From Terriglobia bacterium (GTDB taxonomy: Bacteria > Acidobacteriota > Terriglobia > Bryobacterales > Bryobacteraceae): a DNA stretch of 64,000 nucleotides. The stretch spans positions 1 to 64,000 of the forward strand of contig JAIQFS010000012.1 of assembly GCA_020073145.1 (NCBI GenBank). The letters run 5' to 3'. Made by a program: the position numbers and the translations under genes. A model generated the notes under the pieces. It ran no database searches. It was not told the DNA's origin and saw nothing but the letters and a program-made list of their open reading frames with translations. This document shows positions 24,291 to 32,806 of this stretch, piece after piece; position 1 is the first letter of the stretch; every line of letters begins with the position of its first letter.

Positions 24291-25505
24291 CTATCGAGCG
24301 GCGCGACCGGGTTTGCTGATCCACAACCAGAGGGCGGTTCCGAGGACGGGCATGAGCGCCATGGCGAGGAAGCTGGCTTGGTAGGCCTGGTGGTCGAACC
24401 AACGGCCGAGAAACAGCAGGACGAGAGCCAGGACCGCGCCCCAAGCGCCGGAGCCAATGCCAGCCACCATGCCGGTCTGGTCGCGCGGATAGCCGCGCGC
24501 GGCAATATGGAGCGAGACCGTGATGAAGCCGACCGCGGTGAACATGCCCCAGAAGAAGAGGGCGAGCACGGCGGCGCGGGAATCGGTGTGGGTGACCAGG
24601 ACGATCGGCAAACTCAAGACCGCCAGCAGCACGTACAGGCCGATGGGGCGCTGATGGTCGCCCACCCAGCGGTCCGCGACCCAGCCAAAGAAGTAATAGC
24701 CGATACCCCAGCCGAGGGTAGGAATCCACAAGAGGTTGCCCAGTTCGGCCTGGGTCATGCCGAGAACCCGGTTCAAGTAGATGGGGCTGAGAGTCAAGAC
24801 TGTGCCCAACTGGGCGCCGCCGAGGCCCATGCCGGCCACCAGCATCCAGAAGCGTCGCTCGGTAGGGCTGGGCCAGACCATGCGCGCGGTGCGTTTGGAA
24901 GGAATCAGCCACGGCGGGCGCGCCGTGGCCCCCCACACCACCAGCCAGAGGGCTCCCAGGCCGCCGGTCACCAGGAATGCGGAGCGCCAGCCGAAGGCCA
25001 GGGCGATGGGCGTCACCACGAGCGGCGTGACGATGGCGCCGAGGGTGGAGCCGCTATAGGCGATCGCCATGCCGCGGGAGCGGCGGTCGGGGGGCAGGGA
25101 ATCGGCTGCGGTGCGGAGGCCGCCGGGGAAGGTAGCTCCCTCGCCTAAGCCGAGCACGGTTCGGGCCAGCGCGAAGCCCACGAATCCCACCACCCAGGCG
25201 TGCGACACGCTGGCGACGGTCCACATGCCGACCGCAATGAGCATGCCGCGGCGCAGGCCGATGCGATCGAGGACCGAACCCCACACCGGGTTGGCGATCA
25301 TGTAGGCGAAGGAGAAGGCCGAAACCGCGTCGGCGTAGTTGCTGACGCTGAGGCCGGTGTCGTGCAGGATCATGGGGGAGAGCACGGCCAGGATCTGGCG
25401 GTCGACGTAGGAAAGAAACGACGACAGCATGATAACCCCAGAGGCCACCCACATGCGCCAGCCGGTGGCGAGGTGTTGACTCGTTTCCGTCGCAGGGCTA
25501 GTCAA
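24291..25505 (-). CDS. Major facilitator superfamily transporter
   Basis: A 404-residue protein with about 12 membrane helices. The N-terminal half has SYVDRQILAVLSPMI, the loop WGSVLDRIGLRRGMLIAVGMW (MFS motif A-like) and RTVLGLGEGATFPGGLRTAAD. This pattern is close to anion:cation symporters of the hexuronate/organic-acid (ExuT/GudP) type. It overlaps the upstream lactonase-like gene by 8 bases, so the pair forms an operon and the cargo may be the substrate or product of that hydrolase. The substrate is not deducible. Confidence 0.9.
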   Translation of the reverse strand: MTSPATETSQHLATGWRMWVASGVIMLSSFLSYVDRQILAVLSPMILHDTGLSVSNYADAVSAFSFAYMIANPVWGSVLDRIGLRRGMLIAVGMWTVASVSHAWVVGFVGFALARTVLGLGEGATFPGGLRTAADSLPPDRRSRGMAIAYSGSTLGAIVTPLVVTPIALAFGWRSAFLVTGGLGALWLVVWGATARPPWLIPSKRTARMVWPSPTERRFWMLVAGMGLGGAQLGTVLTLSPIYLNRVLGMTQAELGNLLWIPTLGWGIGYYFFGWVADRWVGDHQRPIGLYVLLAVLSLPIVLVTHTDSRAAVLALFFWGMFTAVGFITVSLHIAARGYPRDQTGMVAGIGSGAWGAVLALVLLFLGRWFDHQAYQASFLAMALMPVLGTALWLWISKPGRAAR

Positions 25506-26280
25506 GCCGGGCCACCCAACCTTTCAATTCCGGGGCGGGCGAGGGATAGCGCTCCAAGACCTGCGGATCGTGCCCGGGGATGACGTGATCGCGAGAATCC
25601 GCCAGTTCGTAGGCGCGACGGTAACCTTCGAGGGTTTCGGCCACGCTGTAGACCACGGGAAACGGCCGGCCCTGTTCCATGTTGGCGTAGAAGTGGGAGG
25701 CGTCGGATGCCAGCACGACCCAGCCGCGGCGGGTGCGCACGCGCACCATCTGCAAGCCCATGGAATGGCCGCCGACACGGTGGAGGCTGAGGCCGGGGGC
25801 GATCTGGTCGTCGCCATCGTGAAAGACGAGGCGTCCGCGGAAGAGCTTCTGCACCATGGCGACGACGTCCTCTTCGTCGAACGGGTGGCGCAGGGCGGCG
25901 TGGCCCATCAGGCGGCCGGTGCAATACGACATCTCGCGGTCCTGCAGGTGATAGCGCGCGGCGGGGAAGAGACCGTGATTGCCGGAGTGGTCGTAGTGCA
26001 TGTGGCTGATGAGGACGTCCTCGACCTTGGCGGGATCGACGCCGATGGCTTTCAGGCCTTCGCCGGGCGAGCGGAGGAAGTTGCGGCCGCGGCGGCTGCC
26101 GGAGAACTCATCGAAGCCGGTATCGACGACGATGGCGCGGTCCGCCGAGACCACGGCCCACACAAAGTAATCGAGAGGCATGGGGACTTCGTGCGAGTCG
26201 CCGCCCAAAAAATTCTCACTCGACATGCGGTGGTGGTGCGCATATTTGACCGCGAAGAGCTGCCAGACGTCGTTCCCCAT
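25498..26280 (-). CDS. Metallo-beta-lactamase-fold hydrolase, N-acyl-homoserine-lactonase-like
   Basis: A 260-residue protein without a signal peptide. The dinuclear metal motif is ISHMHYDHSGN (HxHxDH), with further ligands in VGGHSMGLQ, LASDASHFY and VIPGHDP. The layout and length match the quorum-quenching lactonase branch (AiiA/AhlD-like), though related enzymes hydrolyse other lactones. The co-transcribed MFS gene suggests a metabolic lactone rather than signalling, but this is inference. Confidence 0.88.
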   Translation of the reverse strand: MGNDVWQLFAVKYAHHHRMSSENFLGGDSHEVPMPLDYFVWAVVSADRAIVVDTGFDEFSGSRRGRNFLRSPGEGLKAIGVDPAKVEDVLISHMHYDHSGNHGLFPAARYHLQDREMSYCTGRLMGHAALRHPFDEEDVVAMVQKLFRGRLVFHDGDDQIAPGLSLHRVGGHSMGLQMVRVRTRRGWVVLASDASHFYANMEQGRPFPVVYSVAETLEGYRRAYELADSRDHVIPGHDPQVLERYPSPAPELKGWVARLD

Positions 26281-26344
26281 GGGCCGATGTGGTCACTGTA
26301 TCAGATTGGGGAGGGCGGCGATTCGACGGCCGGGATCCGCCGCC

Positions 26345-27400
26345 TCACCGTAGACCGCGGCCGCTGACCAGATACACGGCGAAGCTGCCGAGCCAGTGGC
26401 CGCCTTCGTAGTGCTCGGCGCGGATGCTGGCGAGGCCGGCATCCCGGAGTCTGGCGGCGAGCGCGGTGAGTGGCTGGCGGCGCGCATCGCTCGCAGGGAG
26501 CTTCGAGACGATCCCTTCGAGCATCCAGGCGCGGCTGAGGTTCAAGCCAGCCAGGTGATAGAGCTTGCCATCGGTCACGTCGCTGACGCGCGTGGGTTCC
26601 AGATTGACCGAGGGAAGAAACGCGGTGAACCAGGGGGCGAACTCGGCGGCTGGAAGAATCCGGCGTGCGACATCGGCCTCAGCCAGGCAGGGAGACAGGA
26701 AATCTTCGCCGGACGGTTCGTAGGAGAGCGGGCAGTTGCGGTCCCTGAGGTAATAGTCTCGGGCGCGCGCTTCCACTAACTTGCCGAAGGAGGTGTTCCC
26801 GGTGATGCGGGCGTAATCGAGCATCAACCCCATGGAAAACGCAGTCTGGTTGTGCTCGCCGGTGCGGATGGGGTGCTGTAGATTGGGGAGCCACGAGGCA
26901 ATCCGCGCGGTGACGGCCTGTTCGAGCGGGCGCAGAGTGGCCGACCATTGGCGCGCCTCGGGATCGTCCCATTCCTTCAGTTCGGCGGCGAGCTGCAGCA
27001 GCCACGCCAGGCCGTAGGGGCGCTCGAACGTATTGCGTTCCTTGCCGTTCAGGTAAATCACTTCCTGCGCGATGTGGGCGGGCGTGAGACTCTGGGCGAC
27101 GGCGCGGCGGGCCTCGGCCGCGAACGGCGCCTGGGGGAAGAGCCGGGCCAGGCGCACCAGCAGCCAGTGCCCGTGGACCGAAGAGTGCCAGTCGTAGCAG
27201 CCGTAGAAGGCCGGAGTGAGCTCGCGCGGCGGCTTCACGTCGGCATCGGAAATCATCGCGTGCGCGATCTTATTGGGATATTCCTGGTGGACGCAATCGA
27301 GCGCCAGTTTCGCAAACCGAGCGGCCAAGGCCGGGTCAAAGGTGGAATCAGCCATGAGACCTCCGGATAGGGCGACGGCGAGAAGCAACATCCGGATCAT
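26345..27400 (-). CDS. DUF2891 family protein, exported
   Basis: A 351-residue protein with a signal peptide (MIRMLLLAVALSGGLMA). The hallmark FYGCYDWHSSVHGHWLLVRL is intact, followed by NGKERNTFERPYGLAWLLQLAAEL, GEHNQTAFSMGLMLDYAR and YEPSGEDFLSPCLAEAD, all typical of DUF2891. The fold is probably an alpha/alpha toroid, as in glycan-active enzymes, and function is unproven. TAAGAT (27412-27407, minus) ends 6 bases before the ATG, so a leaderless mRNA is possible. Confidence 0.92.
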   Translation of the reverse strand: MIRMLLLAVALSGGLMADSTFDPALAARFAKLALDCVHQEYPNKIAHAMISDADVKPPRELTPAFYGCYDWHSSVHGHWLLVRLARLFPQAPFAAEARRAVAQSLTPAHIAQEVIYLNGKERNTFERPYGLAWLLQLAAELKEWDDPEARQWSATLRPLEQAVTARIASWLPNLQHPIRTGEHNQTAFSMGLMLDYARITGNTSFGKLVEARARDYYLRDRNCPLSYEPSGEDFLSPCLAEADVARRILPAAEFAPWFTAFLPSVNLEPTRVSDVTDGKLYHLAGLNLSRAWMLEGIVSKLPASDARRQPLTALAARLRDAGLASIRAEHYEGGHWLGSFAVYLVSGRGLR

Positions 27401-27506
27401 GCCTGTATCTTAGCTGAACGGCGCTGCGCGCAAACCTATTTGGCGGGGCGACACGCGGGGCTTGATGCCCCGCGGCCGGCATTGGGCGCCCGGTCCCCCG
27501 GTTTCC

Positions 27507-28868
27507 TCAGAGGACCTCGACGACGGTCTGGAACAGTTGCGGCGCGAGCGTAATGCCGCAGGTTTTCAGCCGATCGTAGAACTTCGGACGGATTCCGGTG
27601 GCGCGAAAACGCCCCACCACTCGGCCGGACTCGGTGACGCCGGTTTTTTCAAACAAGAAGATATCCTGGAGCGTGATGATATCCTGCTCCATCCCCACCA
27701 CCTCGGTGATATGGGTGATGCGGCGGGTTCCATCGCTGAAGCGCGAGGTCTGGATGAACAGGTCGACGGCCGAGGCAATCTGCGAACGGATGGAGCGAAG
27801 CCCCATATTGGCGTTTGCCATTCCCACCATGACCTCAAGCCGGCCCAGACCGTCGCGCGGCGTGTTGGCGTGGAGGGTGGTGAGCGATCCGTCGTGGCCG
27901 GTGTTCATGGCTTGCAGCATATCGAGGGCTTCTTCGGAGCGAACCTCGCCCACGATGATGCGGTCGGGACGCATACGCAAAGCGTTGATGACCAGCTGCC
28001 GGATGTGAATGGCGCCAGTGCCTTCCACGTTGGCAGGGCGAGTTTCCAGACGCGCCACATGCGCTTGCTGGAGGCGCAGCTCCGCGGCGTCTTCGATGGT
28101 CACGATCCGCTCGTCTTCCGGGATATAAGAAGAAACAGCGTTGAGAAGCGTGGTTTTGCCGGAGCCGGTGCCGCCACAAATCAAAATGTTGAGGCGGGCT
28201 TTGACGCAGCCCTTCAGCAGCTCGAGCATGCCTTCGGTCATGGCGAGCTTGGCCACCAGGTCTTCTCCCTTGAGCGCGTGCCGTCCGAAGCGGCGGATGG
28301 AAAGCAGCGGTCCATCGACGGCGACCGGCGGAATGGCGGCGTTCACGCGCGATCCATCGGGAAGGCGGGCGTCCACCAGAGGCGACGATTCGTCGACACG
28401 GCGGCCGATCCGCGACACGATTTTTTCAATGATGCGGAGCAAGTGGGCGTCGTCTTTGAACTCGACCGGGGTGCGGTACAGCTTGCCGCCGCGCTCCACA
28501 TACACCAGGCGGGGCGTGGTCACCAGGATGTCCGAGACGGTAGGGTCTGCCAGGAGAGGCTCGAGCGGGCCGAGGCCGAAGACTTCATCCAGGATTTCCT
28601 CGATGACGCGATCTTTTTCGACCAGGCTGAGGGGCGTCTTCTGCTCCTCGACCAGCTTGGCCACTGCGGCCCGCACTTCGGTGCGGACGCGTTCGCCCGC
28701 CATCGAGGACAGCGCCTCCAGGTTAATCCGGTCGAGCAGCTTCCGGTGGAGCATGAACTTCAGTTCCTGGTATTCCGGGGTGGACTGCTCCTGGGTAAAG
28801 AGCCGGTTCACCCAGCCGGTCTCCTGGTGCTCGTGCGTTTTCGAGAATGCATCCGATACGGGTGGCAT
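27507..28868 (-). CDS. cpaF: CpaF-type secretion ATPase (Tad/type IV pilus family)
   Basis: A 453-residue cytoplasmic ATPase that powers assembly of Tad pili or related secretion systems. Visible are the N-terminal domain ([42 protein letters not shown]), Walker A ([15 protein letters not shown]), the Asp box region ([11 protein letters not shown]), Walker B-like ([33 protein letters not shown]) and the His box. ATG 28868 has AGAGGA at 7 bases; a TTG at 28892 is in frame but worse. No other tad genes are nearby, so it is an orphan here. Confidence 0.93.
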   Translation of the reverse strand: MPPVSDAFSKTHEHQETGWVNRLFTQEQSTPEYQELKFMLHRKLLDRINLEALSSMAGERVRTEVRAAVAKLVEEQKTPLSLVEKDRVIEEILDEVFGLGPLEPLLADPTVSDILVTTPRLVYVERGGKLYRTPVEFKDDAHLLRIIEKIVSRIGRRVDESSPLVDARLPDGSRVNAAIPPVAVDGPLLSIRRFGRHALKGEDLVAKLAMTEGMLELLKGCVKARLNILICGGTGSGKTTLLNAVSSYIPEDERIVTIEDAAELRLQQAHVARLETRPANVEGTGAIHIRQLVINALRMRPDRIIVGEVRSEEALDMLQAMNTGHDGSLTTLHANTPRDGLGRLEVMVGMANANMGLRSIRSQIASAVDLFIQTSRFSDGTRRITHITEVVGMEQDIITLQDIFLFEKTGVTESGRVVGRFRATGIRPKFYDRLKTCGITLAPQLFQTVVEVL

Positions 28869-29340
28869 AGTGTGTTCCTCTTCTCCAAACAACGCGAGGC
28901 GTCTGATTGGAAGACAGTTCCTTTTGGGTTTCGGGCTCGCGGGCTTCAGGCCAGGCTGGCTGCCGTGGAGCTGGCAGCTCTCCGCATGAACGTTGCAGGG
29001 GGCGTGGGTGCGCGATCTAGGACGGTCGTTTTGGCGCCTTGGCTATCTCGATGTCGAGGAGAGGCGGCGCCGGGTTGCGCGTCACGGCTGGGCGCTGGAC
29101 AACAAACACCGCCCGCCTGTGGCGCGCCGGACCTGCCCGCTCACGCGAACAGCGAGCCTGTCGGTGCAGAAGAAGACGACGACAGCGCCGACGGTGTACG
29201 CCATTACCTAACGTATGCTGTAATGCCGGCGGCGCACAAGTGCGCTTTAGTGAACACCGGGCCAAAAAACCAGGTGGCGGGCCGGAAACCGCGATGAGGC
29301 GCGGCGAAGCTCGATTCGCTCCAAACGACGGAGTTTCCAG
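28869..29340. other. Intergenic region without a supportable gene
   Basis: About 470 bases between cpaF and the kinase-tail remnant. It holds several open frames on both strands, but their translations are Arg/Ala-rich, lack ribosome sites and resemble no family I know. A 13-base palindrome, GAGCTGGCAGCTC, lies at 28968-28980. The cpaF promoter should lie in the first 100 bases. Together with the remnant downstream, this reads as decaying sequence. Confidence 0.5.
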
Positions 29341-29478
29341 GACCTAACCCCGGATGGCAAGCGCTTCGCCGCGTTTGTGGCATGGAAGGGAACCGATGCC
29401 CCGAAGGGCTCGGTGCACCTCACGTTTCTGCTGAACTTCTTCGACGAGCTGCGGCGGCGGATTCCGGCGACGCGGTGA
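29341..29478 (+). pseudogene. C-terminal remnant of a kinase/WD40-propeller protein
   Basis: This stretch translates as DLTPDGKRFAAFVAWKGTDA ... VHLTFLLNFFDELRRRIPATR and a stop. It closely resembles the conserved C-terminus (LxPDGKRFAxxxP... FLLNFFDELRRR) of Solibacter-type serine/threonine kinases or TolB-like propeller proteins. No upstream kinase or propeller sequence is present in any frame in the preceding 450 bases, so only the tail survives. It is a deletion or recombination scar. Confidence 0.6.
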
Positions 29479-29518
29479 AGGCTTGGCGGGGCTCGGGCGC
29501 GGGATTCTGCTGCGCGCG

Positions 29519-30235
29519 CTAGCGGGTTTTCAGCCGGATGTGGCGGACTTCGATTTTCACGGGCGGGCCGGCGTGCAGCTGGATGCCGATCAGGCCGTCC
29601 ATGCGGCGATGAGCGGTGTCGTCGTCCAGCAGCATGCTCATGACGCGGCCGTTCAGCATCTGAACGATGAGACTACCGCGCGCGATGATGTGAAACTCGT
29701 TCCAGCCGTCGCCCTGGATCACGCCCTTCAGTTCGGCGGCGCTGCCGAGCGAGCTGACCACGTCGGGTTTCGGACCGCCTGCGGCGTGAGTGAACTGGCC
29801 GCGCAGCGCCAGGAAACCGCGCCCGCGTTCTTCGTAGATCTGGCCGGTGTATTGTTGGGCGGCGTCGATGTCGGCCTGATAGCCGCGCATGGCCCAGCGG
29901 ATGTCCGGCAGTTCGGTGCTGCGGTACTGAATGCCGCTGTTGCCGCCGGTGAGGCGGTACTCGGCTTTGAGTTCGAAATCGGCCGGCGATCCGCCGCGCC
30001 AGATCAGGAAGCTGTTCTGCTTGGGTATGGCTGCGGGCGTGGTCTGGCCGACGAGAGCGCCCTCTTCCACGCGCCAGAGTAGGGGATCGCCGTCCCAGCC
30101 GTTCAGCGTCTTGCCGTCGAAAATGGGGATGAACCCGCTTTCCGGCAAAGCGCCGGGAAGTCCCGGCTGGGCGGCCGCGGTCAGCGCCAGGCCGGCCGGA
30201 AGCAGGAAGAGGGCGGCAGCTCTTTTCGCGCGCAT
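29519..30235 (-). CDS. DUF1080 (3-keto-disaccharide hydrolase) family protein, secreted
   Basis: A 238-residue protein with a signal peptide ending LTAAAQPG. The DUF1080 concanavalin-like domain is evident: FIPIFDGKTLNGWDGDPLLWRVEEGALVG, FLIWRGGSPADFELKAEYRLTGGNSGIQYRS, GYQADIDAAQQYTGQIYEE, GDGWNEFHIIARGSLIVQMLNGRVMSMLLDDD, GLIGIQLHAGPPVKIEVRHIRLK. Characterised relatives cleave 3-keto-glycosides. It is transcribed divergently from the hydratase-lyase operon from overlapping -10 sites. Confidence 0.93.
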   Translation of the reverse strand: MRAKRAAALFLLPAGLALTAAAQPGLPGALPESGFIPIFDGKTLNGWDGDPLLWRVEEGALVGQTTPAAIPKQNSFLIWRGGSPADFELKAEYRLTGGNSGIQYRSTELPDIRWAMRGYQADIDAAQQYTGQIYEERGRGFLALRGQFTHAAGGPKPDVVSSLGSAAELKGVIQGDGWNEFHIIARGSLIVQMLNGRVMSMLLDDDTAHRRMDGLIGIQLHAGPPVKIEVRHIRLKTR

Positions 30236-30245
30236 GCAGAGCCTA

Positions 30246-30254
30246 GTGTATACT
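30246..30254. promoter_or_regulatory. Overlapping divergent -10 elements
   Basis: The nine bases AGTGTATACT-core carry TATACT on the plus strand (30249-30254) and TACACT on the minus strand (30251-30246). The plus-strand element lies 7 bases before TTG 30262 and 13 before ATG 30268; the minus one lies 10 bases before the DUF1080 ATG at 30235. Polymerase binding for one direction should exclude the other. The entire intergenic region is only 32 bases. Confidence 0.55.
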
Positions 30255-30267
30255 GGCCAGCTTGCGG

Positions 30268-31104
30268 ATGGACATCGCTCATTTGCAGGAATGGATAGGC
30301 CGGACGGAGACGCGGACCGACCAGGTGACGGCGGCGCCGATTGCCGCCCTCACCGCCACACTGGATCGAGACGATTTTCCGCCGCAGTCGGGCGATACGC
30401 TCCCGTGTCTTTGGCACTGGCTGTATTTTCTGCCGATTCCACGCCAGTCGGAGCTGGCTCCGGACGGCCATGCCCGCTTGGGCGGATTCCTGCCGCCAGT
30501 GCCGTTGCCGCGGCGGATGTGGGCGGGCAGCCGGCTGGAATTTCACCGGCCGCTGCGCGTGGGGGAGACCGTGACGCGCACCTCGCGCATCCTCGGCGTG
30601 CAGCATAAGGAAGGGCGGACGGGGCCGCTGGTGTTCGTAGTGGTGCGTCATGAGATCGGCGATGCGGTAGTGGACGAGCACGACATCGTGTACCGCGAAA
30701 ACCCCCGGCCCGGCGAGGCAACGCCCATGCCCCCGGCCGCGCCGTCGGCCGCCGCGTGGGAACGCGCGATCCATCCCGACGATGTGCTGCTGTTCCGCTA
30801 TTCGGCGCTGACCTTCAACGGGCATCGCATTCACTACGACCGCCGGTATGTCACCGAAGTGGAAGGCTATCCGGGATTGGTGGTGCATGGCCCGCTGATC
30901 GCGACGCTGCTGATGGACCTGCTGCGGCGGAATCGCCCGCAGGCGGAGGTGGCGCGCTTCGTGTTTCGCGCGGTCAGCCCGTTGTTCGACACCGCGAGTT
31001 TCGCGGTCTGCGGGCAGCCGGACGATTCCGGAGACACGGTCCGGCTGTGGGCGAAGAACGCGACCGGCGGCCTGGCCATGGACGCTACTGCGACGCTGCG
31101 ATAA
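30268..31104 (+). CDS. MaoC-like hydratase with FAS1-like dehydratase domain (mesaconyl- or itaconyl-CoA hydratase type)
   Basis: A 278-residue enzyme; an in-frame TTG at 30262 is an alternative start. The N-terminal half is a FAS1-like/hot-dog dehydratase domain (GDTLPCLWHWLYFLP, GGFLPPVPLPRRMWAGSRLEFHRPLRVGETVTRTS). The C-terminal half carries the second hot-dog domain with YSALTFNGHRIHYDRRY and GLVVHGPLIATLLMDL. This architecture is that of mesaconyl-C4-CoA, 3-methylfumaryl-CoA and itaconyl-CoA hydratases. The CitE-type lyase 7 bases downstream suggests that hydration yields a malyl- or citramalyl-CoA, which is then cleaved. Confidence 0.88.
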   Translation: MDIAHLQEWIGRTETRTDQVTAAPIAALTATLDRDDFPPQSGDTLPCLWHWLYFLPIPRQSELAPDGHARLGGFLPPVPLPRRMWAGSRLEFHRPLRVGETVTRTSRILGVQHKEGRTGPLVFVVVRHEIGDAVVDEHDIVYRENPRPGEATPMPPAAPSAAAWERAIHPDDVLLFRYSALTFNGHRIHYDRRYVTEVEGYPGLVVHGPLIATLLMDLLRRNRPQAEVARFVFRAVSPLFDTASFAVCGQPDDSGDTVRLWAKNATGGLAMDATATLR

Positions 31105-31111
31105 TCGGAAT

Positions 31112-31942
31112 ATGGAGCCGATTGCGCGTTCGTATCTCTTCGTTCCCGGCAACCGCCGCGACCGGTTTGACAAGGCCTACGCGTCGGGCGCGGACGTGGT
31201 GATCATCGATCTGGAAGACGCCGTCCCGCCGCCGGAGAAATCCAGGGCACGGACGGAGGTGGAGGCCTGGGCGGATCCGGCGCGGCCCGTGGTGCTGCGC
31301 ATCAACGGCGTGGATACCGACTGGTTCCGCGACGATGTCACCTGTTGCCGGATGCCCGGGATCCAGGCCGTGATGCTCCCTAAGACCGAGAGCGTGGCGC
31401 ATTTGCGGCGCGTGGAAGAGTTGCTGGGGCAGAGCGCGCGGATCCTGCCGCTGATCGAGACGGCGCGAGGGTTCGAGAACGCGCAAGAGATCGCGCGGGA
31501 CCGCGCGGTGGAGCGGCTAGTGTTCGGTTCGCTGGATTTTCAGCTCGATTTGGGAATTCATGGAGACCAGGAGGAGTTGTTGTACTTCCGCTCGCAACTG
31601 GTGCTGGTGTCGCGCCTAGCCGGCATCCATGCGCCCGTGGACGGCATCAATACGGCGATCGACGATGCGGACCAACTGCGCGCCGACACGCGGCGCGCCC
31701 GCCGGTTGGGCTTCGGCGGTAAGCTGTGCATCCATCCGAAACAGATTGGGCCGGTGAATGAATGCTTCCTGCCCACTGCCGAGCAGGTGGAGTGGGCGAA
31801 GCGCGTGGTGGCGGGAGCGGCTACAGCGCAGGGCTCGGCCATTGCAGTGGACGGCCGGATGATCGACCGGCCGGTGATTCTGCAGGCCGAGGGCATTTTG
31901 AAGGAAGCGGCGCGCGGGGTGGGGAAGACTGCCGCGCCGTAG
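31112..31942 (+). CDS. CitE/HpcH-type CoA-ester lyase (malyl/citramalyl-CoA lyase family)
   Basis: A 276-residue TIM-barrel enzyme. Family residues are in place: RSYLFVPGNRRDRF, VVIIDLEDAVPP, VLRINGVDT (Arg), VMLPKTES (Lys), ILPLIETARGFENA (Glu, metal), LVFGSLDFQLDLG (Asp, metal), GGKLCIHPKQI. It should cleave a 3-hydroxyacyl-CoA to acetyl-CoA or propionyl-CoA plus a 2-oxoacid, or act as a thioesterase of that type. It has no ribosome site of its own, so translation probably reinitiates after the hydratase stop. Substrate choice cannot be read from sequence. Confidence 0.92.
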   Translation: MEPIARSYLFVPGNRRDRFDKAYASGADVVIIDLEDAVPPPEKSRARTEVEAWADPARPVVLRINGVDTDWFRDDVTCCRMPGIQAVMLPKTESVAHLRRVEELLGQSARILPLIETARGFENAQEIARDRAVERLVFGSLDFQLDLGIHGDQEELLYFRSQLVLVSRLAGIHAPVDGINTAIDDADQLRADTRRARRLGFGGKLCIHPKQIGPVNECFLPTAEQVEWAKRVVAGAATAQGSAIAVDGRMIDRPVILQAEGILKEAARGVGKTAAP

Positions 31943-31952
31943 GGGCCTGGAG

Positions 31953-32789
31953 ATGCAACTGCTTCCTTTCGCGACAGCAGCGGCGTTTGGGGAAGCCGCG
32001 GGGCGCTGGCTGGAGGCGGACGAGCGCGACAACAACCTAATTCTCAGCGTGTATCATGGCGCGGTGCGTCGCGGCGATGCCTCGCGCAGCTGGCTGGTGA
32101 GCGGCGACACGGGGCCGCAACTGGCGCTGTGGCAGAGTCCGCCGCACTACCTTTTGCTATCCCAAGGTTCGGCGGAGGCCGCGGGGTGGGCGGCAGAGCG
32201 GATCGAAGCGGAGTTGCCGGGAGTGATGGGCCCGGCCGCCGTCGCGGATGCTTTTGCGGAACGCTGGGCGCGCGGGCACAGCCAAACCGCGCACCTCAAC
32301 TCGGCGATGACGTTTTATGCGTTGGATCGGCTGGCGCCGTTCCGGCGGCCGGGTGGCGGGATGCGCCGCGCCGCGCCCGAGGAGTTCGAGCGTCTGGCGC
32401 CGCTGGCGGCCGCGGCCGCGCGCGAGATGAACCTTCCGCTGCCGGAACAGAAGCCGGTGGAGGTGGAGAAAGGACTCCGGCGGGCGCTGGCCGACGGGAA
32501 ACAGTTCGTGTGGGCTGAGGGCGATTCGATCCGCGCGATGGCGGCCTACGCGGAAGCGCTCCCGCACGGGGGCGCGCGAATTCGGGGCGTGTATACGCCC
32601 GCGGAGTTTCGCGGGCGAGGGTACGGAAGCGCGATCGTCGGGACGTTGACGGAGATGTTGCTGGAGGGAGGGCAGGGCTGGGTTTCTCTGTTCGCCGACA
32701 ACGCCAATCCCACCTCGACGGGAATTTATCGCCGCCTCGGCTTTGAGCCCAGACTGATCTTCAAATCCTGGCGGTTCGATGCGGAGTGA
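31953..32789 (+). CDS. GNAT family N-acetyltransferase, two-domain
   Basis: A 278-residue protein. The C-terminal 120 residues are a GNAT domain with the acetyl-CoA loop (GVYTPAEFRGRGYGSAIVGTLTEMLLE) and the closing LFADNANPTSTGIYRRLGFEPR. The N-terminal 130 residues are a degenerate GNAT-like or unknown domain. It lies 10 bases after the CitE gene, so the three genes form one transcript. Its acceptor is unknown and its link to CoA-ester metabolism is only positional. Confidence 0.88.
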   Translation: MQLLPFATAAAFGEAAGRWLEADERDNNLILSVYHGAVRRGDASRSWLVSGDTGPQLALWQSPPHYLLLSQGSAEAAGWAAERIEAELPGVMGPAAVADAFAERWARGHSQTAHLNSAMTFYALDRLAPFRRPGGGMRRAAPEEFERLAPLAAAAAREMNLPLPEQKPVEVEKGLRRALADGKQFVWAEGDSIRAMAAYAEALPHGGARIRGVYTPAEFRGRGYGSAIVGTLTEMLLEGGQGWVSLFADNANPTSTGIYRRLGFEPRLIFKSWRFDAE

Positions 32790-32791
32790 TT

Positions 32792-32800
32792 TGATATTCT
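32792..32800 (+). promoter_or_regulatory. Extended -10 before the cytochrome-HhH gene
   Basis: TGA-TATTCT is an extended -10 whose last base lies 6 bases before ATG 32807, with no Shine-Dalgarno between them. This fits a leaderless mRNA. Confidence 0.5.
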
Positions 32801-32806
32801 AGGCGG

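Noticed and set aside
25498-26280. Quorum-quenching function (aiiA)
   Set aside because: Only the metal-binding layout supports lactonase activity; the substrate cannot be inferred, so I gave no gene symbol.
28993-29211. A 72-codon plus-strand frame in the cpaF-remnant spacer
   Set aside because: No ribosome site, Arg-rich non-conserved translation and no neighbours of the same frame; treated as non-coding.
27462-29297. A 611-codon plus-strand frame opposite cpaF and the following spacer
   Set aside because: Antisense shadow; composition is non-protein-like and no conserved motif is present.
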